A stretch of 64,000 nt of DNA from JACKFE01 sp050248735 (GTDB lineage: Bacteria > Nitrospirota > Nitrospiria > Nitrospirales > UBA8639): NCBI GenBank assembly GCA_050248735.1, contig JBFWRU010000004.1, forward strand, positions 62,001-126,000, given 5' to 3'. Under the pieces are notes generated by a model. It had not been told where the DNA came from, did not search any database, and was given only the letters and a program-made list of their open reading frames with translations. Of the stretch, positions 45,511 to 53,011 are shown in pieces. A program made the position numbers and the translations under genes. Each line of letters opens with the position of its first letter. The stretch's first letter is position 1.

Positions 45511-47163
45511 ATGAATAAATTAGCAAGTCGTTCGGTGAGAAGTACCATTTTACACGCACTGGGCGCATGGGTTCTTGTCATGGGGCTGCACCCGGTGGCC
45601 GATGCGGCGTCCACGCTGACCTTCGAGCAGCCGGTCCATTTCCCGGCGCCAGACGGAAGCGATATCAAAGTCGCAATCGGAACGCACGAGGTCGCGACCT
45701 TGGTCGGCTCCAGGCTCCAACTGAACATGGAAGGAGGAGAGACCGTGTGGCTCGACGCACAGGCGACCACCCACACCGAGGAAATTGAAGCACCACTAGC
45801 CGTCACAGTGAATGGTGAGGACCCCGATGTCGTTCATCTCATCCTGTTGTTGCCGAACGGCCAGGCGCTGGATGCACCGGGCTCACTCTCGGGCACCCGC
45901 TCAAGGGGCTTTGGCAATCTCTTGGCCTCCACAGCGCAAATCCAATTTGCCGTGGCACAACAGGCTCCAGTTGTACGGGATCATCGGGGACAGCCGGGAG
46001 CGGTTCCATCTCCTCGACCGCCGGCGGCTCCCGCACCGGGAACCAGTGCGCCCATCGTCCGCGATCATCGAACCCCCGCGCCCAGCAACGCCTCTGACTT
46101 CGAGTTGGCCTTCCATCATGCACCAATTCACTATCAGGACACCGACAATACCAATGCCCAAGCCGATTACATCACCCGGTATGACTATGACGGGAATAAG
46201 ATTTCAACCGATAACTGGGAAAACCTCAAAAAATATCCCCTCGCTGCCCATGCCTATTATTCGGTGGTCGAAACCTGCACCCATTGGTTTATCGTGTATG
46301 GGTTTTTTCATCCCCGCGATTGGACCGATAGCAGGGCGGACCAGGAGCATGAAAATGACCTGGAAGGGTTACTGAGTATCGTCAGGAAAGACGGCTCACG
46401 ATTCGGCAAACTCGAAGGGATGATCACGGTCTATCATACGGACTTTTATTCGTATATCCCTCCGGGTAGTCCATTCAGTCAGGGCAGGGAGACCATTGAC
46501 GGCCGACTCACGTTGCAGGAATTCGAGGGAGCCTTGCGTCCCCTAACCGTGCAACAGGCCAAAGGCCATGGGTTAAAGGCCTTCCCCTACACCTCGGATT
46601 TTCATGGAAAACCAAATGAAGACGGGATTATCTATTACCCTGTCCGAACCGGCGGCCAAGTCCCCAAAAGCGGCAACGACCGTAATGCCAGATACGGATT
46701 AATCGATATATTTTCGGCTGGGGGCCTGTGGGACAGTCAGCTTTCCGAGGCAACCATACCCGTTTCCGTAGCCAAAACCTTTTATAAATGGGGCAGCTTC
46801 AAAGGGGACAAGGGTGGCGGCTGCGGGAGTGGAATAACCGTCACCTGTTCCGAAAACGCCGCAAACCTGCCTTGGGCATGGGATGATCATGACGACGGAC
46901 CGGTCTACCACGGAGAAATGGCACTTGATCCTGCCCATTTGACCAAAGTGTATTTTGCCGGTTTGGGTAATTACAGTGAACAATATCTTCGTAACCGGTA
47001 CCTCTCCGATTTGCGCAACCGAGGCTTTCAACAAGGCCATCTCCCAAACGGCTGGCCGAGCCAACTGAATCTGCCCCAACTCTATACCAAGCTCACGGCC
47101 ACGTGCGGCATCGCGGGTCAGGGGGATTTGAGATTGAAGAACTTAGGCGTCCTGGAGAGATAA
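45511..47163 (+). CDS. Module protein with an unassigned globular C-terminal domain
   Basis: 550 residues from ATG 45511 (GAGGAG 8 bases upstream; frame open to 45481). Signal peptide, module at 35-133 ending SGTRSRG and very like that of the 37979 protein. A Pro-rich linker holds VVRDHRG and PIVRDHR. The C-terminal ~370 residues form a domain I cannot name, with conserved-looking aromatic and acidic motifs (THWFIVYGFFHPRDW, QEHENDLEG, VYHTDFYSY, PWAWDDHDDGP) that might bind metal or sugar. Followed by a terminator. Confidence 0.72.
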   Translation: MNKLASRSVRSTILHALGAWVLVMGLHPVADAASTLTFEQPVHFPAPDGSDIKVAIGTHEVATLVGSRLQLNMEGGETVWLDAQATTHTEEIEAPLAVTVNGEDPDVVHLILLLPNGQALDAPGSLSGTRSRGFGNLLASTAQIQFAVAQQAPVVRDHRGQPGAVPSPRPPAAPAPGTSAPIVRDHRTPAPSNASDFELAFHHAPIHYQDTDNTNAQADYITRYDYDGNKISTDNWENLKKYPLAAHAYYSVVETCTHWFIVYGFFHPRDWTDSRADQEHENDLEGLLSIVRKDGSRFGKLEGMITVYHTDFYSYIPPGSPFSQGRETIDGRLTLQEFEGALRPLTVQQAKGHGLKAFPYTSDFHGKPNEDGIIYYPVRTGGQVPKSGNDRNARYGLIDIFSAGGLWDSQLSEATIPVSVAKTFYKWGSFKGDKGGGCGSGITVTCSENAANLPWAWDDHDDGPVYHGEMALDPAHLTKVYFAGLGNYSEQYLRNRYLSDLRNRGFQQGHLPNGWPSQLNLPQLYTKLTATCGIAGQGDLRLKNLGVLER

Positions 47164-47194
47164 ACGACAGTAAAGCGGTTTCAAAAATTGAAAA

Positions 47195-47227
47195 GACCGG
47201 CACCATCTTATTGCCGGGTTTTATTTC
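47195..47227 (+). terminator. Rho-independent terminator
   Basis: CCGGCA (47197-47202) pairs with TGCCGG (47212-47217), followed by GTTTTATTT, 30 bases after the preceding stop codon. Confidence 0.65.
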
Positions 47228-47348
47228 AATGCGGCTGCCTCACTTCCCTATTTGCAACTGAGGCACCTCTCCACGATTGGAGGACCTCTGGAACGGACTG
47301 ACATACGCGCAGCTCATGCCCTCTCATATTTGAAAAGGAGACTCTGGT

Positions 47349-48401
47349 ATGAACTCAGACCAATCGTCAATCAATGATTGGCTTCAAAGCCTTTCCCGCC
47401 GTGACCTTTTTCGCACCGCCAGACTTGCCGCCGGGAGCGCTGCTCTCCTCGGGGTACCAAAATTTATCGGCAACTGGATGGGCGAGGCCGAGGCAGCCAT
47501 GCCTAAAAGATCCCTGGCTTCTCTCAGCCAGCTTGCGTTGGAATTGGAAGGCCAACCGGCCGGTATCCTGGAATCAGTGGAGGGAGGTAATGCGTTCGCT
47601 GAGGTGATTTTCGAACCACCGGGCCCTGATCTCATTCAGCGAAAACGATCGGGACCTGTGAGATTCGAGGATATTGTGCTCCAAGTTCCGCTTGGCGGAA
47701 ATCCCAAATCGTTAACCAACTGGATGATGGAAACCCTCACCAAAGGTCCAATACCCAGAAACGGAGCGATCCTGTATGCCGACTTCAACAACACCGAGGT
47801 CAGGCGCCTTGAATTCTTCAACGCTCTGCTGACCGAGATAAACTTCCCGGCCCTTGATGGGGCCAGCAAAGATGCGGCCTCTGTCATGATTCGTTTGACT
47901 CCTCAAACCACACGGCTGGCCGGAAGCACAGGCAAAGCCTTGCCACCGCCAGGGAACAAATTAAAACCGGCGATGAGAAGCAATTTCCGTTGTAACATCC
48001 AGGGTCTTGAAAACGCCTGCAAAAATATTTTTCAGATTGACCCGATCGTGGCCAAACGACCAATGACAAAGGTGGCAGCCGGTCAGGAAAAATTCAGACA
48101 ACCGGGTTCAGGATCAGGCATGCTCGACTGCTCAATGGTTACTCTCATCCTTCCTCTGGACAATGTGGGTCCCTTCCATGCCTGGTTCGACGACGTGGTG
48201 CTGAAAGGCAATCAGGCGGGGGAACGCGCAGGCTTGCTGGAATGGCTGTCACCCGACATGAACACGGTTATGGGCTCTATCCTCTTCGGGGGCCTGGGCA
48301 TTACACGGATTGCTCTCGACCCCTCCGAAGCGAAGACCGGTAAAATTCAGACCGCCCGCGTGGAAATGTATTGTGAAACCATGGCCCTCAACATCCTGTA
48401 A
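47349..48401 (+). CDS. Tat-exported phage tail-tube-like (gp19 family) protein
   Basis: 350 residues. The N-terminus has a twin-arginine signal (SLSRRDLFRTARLAAGSAAL) followed by a hydrophobic stretch and a possible cleavage site EAEAA. The mature part resembles tail-tube proteins of the T4 gp19/phage tail protein family: VRFEDIVLQVPLGG, MMETLTKGPIPRNGAILYAD, RRLEFFNALLTEINFPALDG, and a second half with LLEWLSPDMNTV, suggesting two tube-like lobes. Tail-tube proteins normally stay cytoplasmic, so Tat export is unexpected. No sheath, baseplate or ATPase gene accompanies it. It lies between two module genes. Confidence 0.72.
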   Translation: MNSDQSSINDWLQSLSRRDLFRTARLAAGSAALLGVPKFIGNWMGEAEAAMPKRSLASLSQLALELEGQPAGILESVEGGNAFAEVIFEPPGPDLIQRKRSGPVRFEDIVLQVPLGGNPKSLTNWMMETLTKGPIPRNGAILYADFNNTEVRRLEFFNALLTEINFPALDGASKDAASVMIRLTPQTTRLAGSTGKALPPPGNKLKPAMRSNFRCNIQGLENACKNIFQIDPIVAKRPMTKVAAGQEKFRQPGSGSGMLDCSMVTLILPLDNVGPFHAWFDDVVLKGNQAGERAGLLEWLSPDMNTVMGSILFGGLGITRIALDPSEAKTGKIQTARVEMYCETMALNIL

Positions 48402-48441
48402 CAGCCGTCCACTGATTGGCCCCATTCATCAGGAGACGCAA

Positions 48442-48729
48442 ATGTAAAGGCTTGCCCCACCCTCTCATCAAAATTGCGCTTTCGGAACCGTGGTGTTTGT
48501 TCTTGGCATCATGACAAATCCGGCTTGGGCAGAAAACCCACCCTAATTGGAGCAGCTCTCCAAGAGTGAAAGCGTGAGGGGTGAAACACCCGCTCAAGAT
48601 GCTATTCAGGAACGCGGCATTCCGAATTTCCCAGAGATTCGCCCAAGACTCGCCGCCCCATCGCCTCCAGGCACCGGTCCATACCCTTTCCTTCTCGGCA
48701 CACCCCCCACGACTCAACCAGCCTTTTAG
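48442..48729 (+). pseudogene. Small secreted-protein gene broken by two in-frame TAA codons
   Basis: AGGAG sits 6 bases before ATG 48442, but the second codon is TAA (AAA to TAA would restore a normal Met-Lys-Arg start). The frame then gives a signal-peptide-like stretch (FGTVVFVLGIMTNPAWA) and a second TAA at 48544-48546, then continues with a Pro-rich tail (IQERGIPNFPEIRPR, then PPTTQPAF) to a stop at 48727-48729. The RGI motif resembles that of other exported proteins here. Upstream signals are intact and the coding part is decayed. Confidence 0.6.
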
Positions 48730-48764
48730 AGTTCGCAGATGTCCTTATTGAAAATGAGGTTTTC

Positions 48765-48796
48765 TTGACATTTTTCGGCGAATTCTTTCTGATAAT
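48765..48796 (+). promoter_or_regulatory. Candidate sigma-70-like promoter for the module gene at 48933
   Basis: TTGACA at 48765-48770, with a -10-like CTGATAAT around 48789-48796; spacing is 18-20 depending on the hexamer chosen. The equivalent site upstream of the paralogous gene (50771) supports it. Confidence 0.5.
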
Positions 48797-48932
48797 GCCT
48801 TCCCGCATAAATTTGCCATATCACCAAAGCTTCAATCTGCTGAACCGAATCGCCCTGGGCTTCGACTCAAGCAGATAAGGACAAACCACTTGCTTTGTTA
48901 TTTACCCTTTTTATTCGAAAGTAAGGAGCATG

Positions 48933-50681
48933 ATGCACATTCACTTACCTAAACCAGTATTCAGTGCTGTGCTCGTGATTTTTCTTTTTCATTCCGGTCT
49001 TCCCGCCCAGGCCTCAGTGCCTGACGAAACCACCACCATCACGCTCGATCAGGCCGTGCATTTCGTCGGTCCTGATGGCAGTGACGTGGTTGCGGACCCC
49101 GGGGAATATTCCGTCGAAGCGGCAGAGGAATGGCTGCGGCTCATTCCGGGAACCGAACGCCGGAATGCGTTGTTGATCGAAGCCCAACCAGGGACGCATG
49201 AAGTCAAAGTTGAAATTCCCATCGTCATTTCCACTCCGGGCACTGAACCAGACGAAACCGATTTGCACATCGTGCAGTTTTTAAGCCCTGATGGAGCAAG
49301 CCTAGTGGCCACCGGCACCTATAGCGGCATTCAATCGCGAGGATTGAGGGCAGCCGCACATCAAGCCGCCGCCAGAGCCCAAGCTCAAGCGGAAGCGGCC
49401 AGACGGGCAGCAGCAGCGAAAGCCCAACAGATGACGGAAGCATCCCGCATCGCGGCCTTGAAGGCCAAACAGGCCGCCGAACAGGTAACCGAAACGATCT
49501 CGACGACTCTTGTGACCGCTACCAATAAGCTTCGCTCTACACTCATTCCATTGATTCAGTGTTTGGATGCCGCCAAAGATCAGTCCCAAGCGAATCTGTT
49601 GGGTTATGTGGATCAATTTCAAAGCGACCCGGGAAAATTCAGCCAATGGCTGATCAAGAACCAAATGGTCCAGATGCGAACGAACTTTCCGCACACCATG
49701 GGCCCTGCTCTTCAAATGCTTCGAAACGGAATGAATCAACCCCCACAGGCCGGCCTGATTATTGATATGGCCTTTGATAGTTGGGAGCGTTTGACGTCCA
49801 CTCATCCTGGCGCTCGCTGTTTATCCCCTCTTATCAATAAACCTCGACCGGCTCTAAAAAATGCCGCATTCCAGCTACAAAACAATCTTCAAACCGAAAT
49901 GCAATCACTCTTCGACACGCATGTCGCTCCAGCCTTGCATGAAGCCATCGGCAAAGGCTTGACCAGAATACTGACCGGCCAGGATAGCGGCGTATTGTTA
50001 TCAGAGGAGGAACTGAAAGCGGTGGCGAACGGCGTTTTTGCTAAATATTTGATCAAGCAATTACAAAATGGTTCCACGGCCATCCAAACATTCACAAAAG
50101 CCTTAGGAAATCCGGGAGCCCAATCCGCGGCGGTCACACATGTTCAGCAAGCTCTCCACCCTCAAGCCCAATGGCCGGAATTGTTCCGCCTGGAATTGGG
50201 GGTCGAGATCGTTCGAGCCATGGGGCACAAATATATCGACAGTGATCGACCTGGCCACGGCGGATTTCTCGTGAATGAAGCCGTGGGCCTTATCCAGTTA
50301 TCCGAAGGAACGATCGAAAAAGTCTCATCAGCCCTCTGCGGGCTGGTACCGGAAGCGGGTGCCGCGATTTGTGCCGTTGTCGAAGAAGCCATGGATGCAG
50401 TCTGGAATCAAGGTCTCGTCCCTCTTATCCGGTGGACAGCGATCACAGCATTACATACAGGCCATAACCAATCCATGGATCAGGGAAAAACGGCGCTTCA
50501 GCAGGGGAAACTTCCCAGGGATGTGCGAGCCCAAACCCCTCATCTTCAGGGCATCTTGAATGTCCTCTCCAAGGATCTGTTGCTTCATTTGGCTGATACG
50601 AATTTAAAAGACACGAGAGACGCCTTGAATCTCTTCAATGGCAGCGTGACCCAATTGGCCGTTGCCGCAAATACCCGGTAA
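48933..50681 (+). CDS. Module protein with Ala-rich helix and large helical C-terminal region
   Basis: 582 residues; ATG 48933 is favoured over 48930 because AGGAG would be too close to the first ATG. Signal peptide ends near AQA-SV. Module at 35-137 (VHFVGPDGSDVVADPGEYSV, ending YSGIQSRG). An Ala/Gln-rich coil follows (about 138-200, AARAQAQAEAARRAAAAKA type), then about 380 residues of mostly helical sequence without recognised motifs. The N-terminal half is closely related to the next module protein (50923), showing duplication, but the C-terminal region differs. Confidence 0.72.
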   Translation: MHIHLPKPVFSAVLVIFLFHSGLPAQASVPDETTTITLDQAVHFVGPDGSDVVADPGEYSVEAAEEWLRLIPGTERRNALLIEAQPGTHEVKVEIPIVISTPGTEPDETDLHIVQFLSPDGASLVATGTYSGIQSRGLRAAAHQAAARAQAQAEAARRAAAAKAQQMTEASRIAALKAKQAAEQVTETISTTLVTATNKLRSTLIPLIQCLDAAKDQSQANLLGYVDQFQSDPGKFSQWLIKNQMVQMRTNFPHTMGPALQMLRNGMNQPPQAGLIIDMAFDSWERLTSTHPGARCLSPLINKPRPALKNAAFQLQNNLQTEMQSLFDTHVAPALHEAIGKGLTRILTGQDSGVLLSEEELKAVANGVFAKYLIKQLQNGSTAIQTFTKALGNPGAQSAAVTHVQQALHPQAQWPELFRLELGVEIVRAMGHKYIDSDRPGHGGFLVNEAVGLIQLSEGTIEKVSSALCGLVPEAGAAICAVVEEAMDAVWNQGLVPLIRWTAITALHTGHNQSMDQGKTALQQGKLPRDVRAQTPHLQGILNVLSKDLLLHLADTNLKDTRDALNLFNGSVTQLAVAANTR

Positions 50682-50691
50682 GCACTTCCAC

Positions 50692-50733
50692 CCGGCCCGG
50701 CTCTTCTGACGAGCCAGGCCGGTTTTATTATTT
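50692..50733 (+). terminator. Rho-independent terminator
   Basis: A 12-bp stem with one mismatch (CCGGCCCGGCTC against GAGCCAGGCCGG), loop of 7 bases, followed by TTTTATTATTT, immediately after the module gene. Confidence 0.85.
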
Positions 50734-50770
50734 CCCGTCAACGTAATCCCCATCAATATCTTCATTTTTC

Positions 50771-50799
50771 TTGACATTCTGTAGCTGATCATTTTTGAT
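50771..50799 (+). promoter_or_regulatory. Candidate sigma-70-like promoter for the module gene at 50923
   Basis: TTGACA (50771-50776), a 17-base spacer, and TTTGAT (50794-50799, 4 of 6 to TATAAT). The surrounding ~150 bases resemble the leader of the gene at 48933, including CTGAACCGAA/GTGAACCGAA and CAGATAA near the start codon. Confidence 0.5.
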
Positions 50800-50922
50800 G
50801 GGGCATTCAGAGACAACCTCGGCCTTTCATAAATATGTCAAATCTGGTGAACCGAAGCCCATTCGGGTCCGACTCATCAGATAAAAGACAATTTTTTTCT
50901 TCTCAACGGAAAGGTAACAATC

Positions 50923-52326
50923 ATGTATATCCCTCAATTCAACCGATGTATCCGCTCAATCTTAATCTGTGCGATATTCAGTCTTCCCCTCCCCGCTTTG
51001 GCATCCCTGCCTGATGAAGCCACGAATATGACCCTTGATCAAGCTGTGCATTTTTTAGGCACGGATGGCAGTGACGTGGTTGCGGAAGCTGGCGAATATT
51101 CCGTCGAGATTGCGCAGGATTGGCTTCGGCTCATTCCGGGAACCGAGCGCCGAGATGCCTTGCTGGTCGAAGCGCAAGCAGGTACTCACGACGTCCAGGT
51201 GGAGATTCCGATTGTGCTCTCCACACCCGGCGATGAATCGGACGAATTAGACGTCCACATCGTGCAACTGTTGAATCCCGACGGAACCAGCATGGTGGCA
51301 AGCGGCACCTATAGCGGGATCCATTCCCGTGGATTGTTTGATGGAGCCAAGAAAGCCGCTGCCCGAGCACGAGCCAGAGCTCAAGCCGCCGCAGCGGCAG
51401 CACGCCGGGCCGCCGCCGCTAAAGCCAAACAAGCCGCTGATGCCGCCAGGACCGTTGCATTACAAGCGAAACAAGCCGCCGAACAGGCCGCCAAAGCGGC
51501 TGCCGCGAAGGCCAAGGAACTGGCCAATCAGGCGGCTCAGCTTGCGAAAGTCCAGGCCTGTAAAATCCAGGTTAGTGCCATTAAAGGCAGCATCAAAGTT
51601 GGCGAGGCGGCTGAAAGTGTGATGCAGAAAGTGGCCGCTATTCTTCCAGTGGCCAAGCAACGTCAAAGTTCACTTCAAAACAGACTTCTTCAGGATTCCG
51701 CATACCGGGATCAAATTATGAACACCATGCTGACGACGATCAATGCCAACCAATATGTGCTTCCGGAATTACAACGCATACAGGCCAATTTGAATAATCC
51801 AGCCAAAAGATCGCAATTCATGGAATTGTTGTTTAGTCCTGCCATGATTTGTGAGAATTCTCTTACGGACTTGGATACCGCATTGATTCAAGCAGGCCTG
51901 GCACCCAGCTTTGCCACGGTGAGAACTCGCGGCGCAACCGACAATCATTTTTATATGGGCTTCCAGGTGACATTGGATGCCGCCTACGTGGGCGGTGCCC
52001 AAATCGGCTTTTTCGGCGTGACTGACTTTAGGGGCAATGGGGGATGGCACTGGTTCATCGGACCGGAAGCGGGCGTCGTCGTCGGGGCAGGTGGTTCCCT
52101 GGAAGCCATCTTCTTTCCAAAAGTCAACCTGGAATCCTTTGCAGGTTGGGGGTCCGGTATTGGTGGATCCGCCGGAGCCGGCGCGACCGTCAATATCGAC
52201 GGAATGTGGGATGGTAGCGTGAAAGAATTTCAGGGCTTTGGAATCGGAGGAGGCGGTGGCGTAGGCTCGAAAATGGTCGGAAGTCTGGCCGCTTCTTATA
52301 CCCACGCATGGAAAATCGGCAAGTAG
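50923..52326 (+). CDS. Module protein with Ala-rich coil and Gly-rich C-terminal beta domain
   Basis: 467 residues; AAGG before ATG. Signal peptide ends near ALA-SL. Module at 35-137 (ends YSGIHSRG). An Ala/Lys/Gln coil runs from about 140 to 215, a helical section to about 320, then a glycine-rich region with FFPKVNLESFAGWGSG and QGFGIGGGGGVG. The C-terminal part matches in layout the end of the 26713 protein (IFPKVNPDTVGGW, QGFAVGVGAG), so module and tail have been combined in different ways. A hairpin follows. Confidence 0.72.
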   Translation: MYIPQFNRCIRSILICAIFSLPLPALASLPDEATNMTLDQAVHFLGTDGSDVVAEAGEYSVEIAQDWLRLIPGTERRDALLVEAQAGTHDVQVEIPIVLSTPGDESDELDVHIVQLLNPDGTSMVASGTYSGIHSRGLFDGAKKAAARARARAQAAAAAARRAAAAKAKQAADAARTVALQAKQAAEQAAKAAAAKAKELANQAAQLAKVQACKIQVSAIKGSIKVGEAAESVMQKVAAILPVAKQRQSSLQNRLLQDSAYRDQIMNTMLTTINANQYVLPELQRIQANLNNPAKRSQFMELLFSPAMICENSLTDLDTALIQAGLAPSFATVRTRGATDNHFYMGFQVTLDAAYVGGAQIGFFGVTDFRGNGGWHWFIGPEAGVVVGAGGSLEAIFFPKVNLESFAGWGSGIGGSAGAGATVNIDGMWDGSVKEFQGFGIGGGGGVGSKMVGSLAASYTHAWKIGK

Positions 52327-52366
52327 CCTGCAAGAGGCGTTATCAATCTTTTCGTTGGCTATCCCG

Positions 52367-52392
52367 GCCTGGCTCTGACAATAGAGCCAGGC
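52367..52392 (+). terminator. Hairpin, probable terminator
   Basis: Perfect 10-bp stem (GCCTGGCTCT/AGAGCCAGGC) with a 6-base loop, 40 bases after the stop codon. The following sequence is only weakly T-rich. Confidence 0.55.
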
Positions 52393-52438
52393 TAGTCTTC
52401 TCAATCACAGCTTTGTTTACGAGGAAAGGATGTCAATT

Positions 52439-52972
52439 ATGAAAGAGAGGAATTCTTCCTTATTCGTAGCGGCATTCAATATTGTCATCTTTTTCGGGCT
52501 GTTTTCATCCGGTCTTGCCGCAGATGCCAACCAGAGAATTCAAGATGGCCATTCTGCACCAGTCATAAAACAAATCCCTTCAACAGCCAGACAGCTTCAA
52601 TCAAAATGGGCCAGCATGACAACCGATCAAAAGTTTTCGGTTCTTCTTGGAAAGCTCGATGCCGTGGAACGAAGAATCGCCACACTTCAGGATCAAGTCC
52701 AGGCGAACAGTACACTGGGACAGGAAGTGACCCAACTCCGAAACACGGTTCAGCAACTGGGTCAGGTGATCACGGTGAGTTCTGCGGGACACGTCACGAT
52801 TCAAACGGCGCAGAATTTGAACCTGGTTGCAAGCACGTTAGAAATATCTGCATCGAATGTGAAGGTCCAGGCTGCCCTGTCTGGCTTTCATGGAGTGCTC
52901 AAGGCCGATACGATGATTACCAACACAGTCGTTTCTTCGGCTTATACACCAGGCGCAGGCAATATCTGGTGA
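52439..52972 (+). CDS. Exported protein with a spike-tip/VgrG-like C-terminal end
   Basis: 177 residues from ATG 52439 (AAGGA 8 bases upstream; ATG 52430 is an alternative). Signal peptide ends near GLAA-DA. A helical coiled region (VERRIATLQDQVQANSTLGQEV and onward) precedes a C-terminal beta-repeat: VTIQTAQNLNLVAS, LEISASNVKV, ending VVSSAYTPGAGNIW. That ending is like spike or baseplate-assembly proteins of contractile phage tails. With the exported tail-tube-like protein it forms a second tail-related exported gene. Function unknown. Confidence 0.62.
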   Translation: MKERNSSLFVAAFNIVIFFGLFSSGLAADANQRIQDGHSAPVIKQIPSTARQLQSKWASMTTDQKFSVLLGKLDAVERRIATLQDQVQANSTLGQEVTQLRNTVQQLGQVITVSSAGHVTIQTAQNLNLVASTLEISASNVKVQAALSGFHGVLKADTMITNTVVSSAYTPGAGNIW

Positions 52973-53011
52973 TTTCATTGACCAATTGATGCTTCTGCTT
53001 GGTTCATAAAA

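Noticed and set aside
48442..48729. Stop-codon reassignment (TAA as sense)
   Set aside because: TAA ends many intact genes in the window, including 21490, 24021 and 53012-side neighbours, so the in-frame TAAs are better explained by decay.
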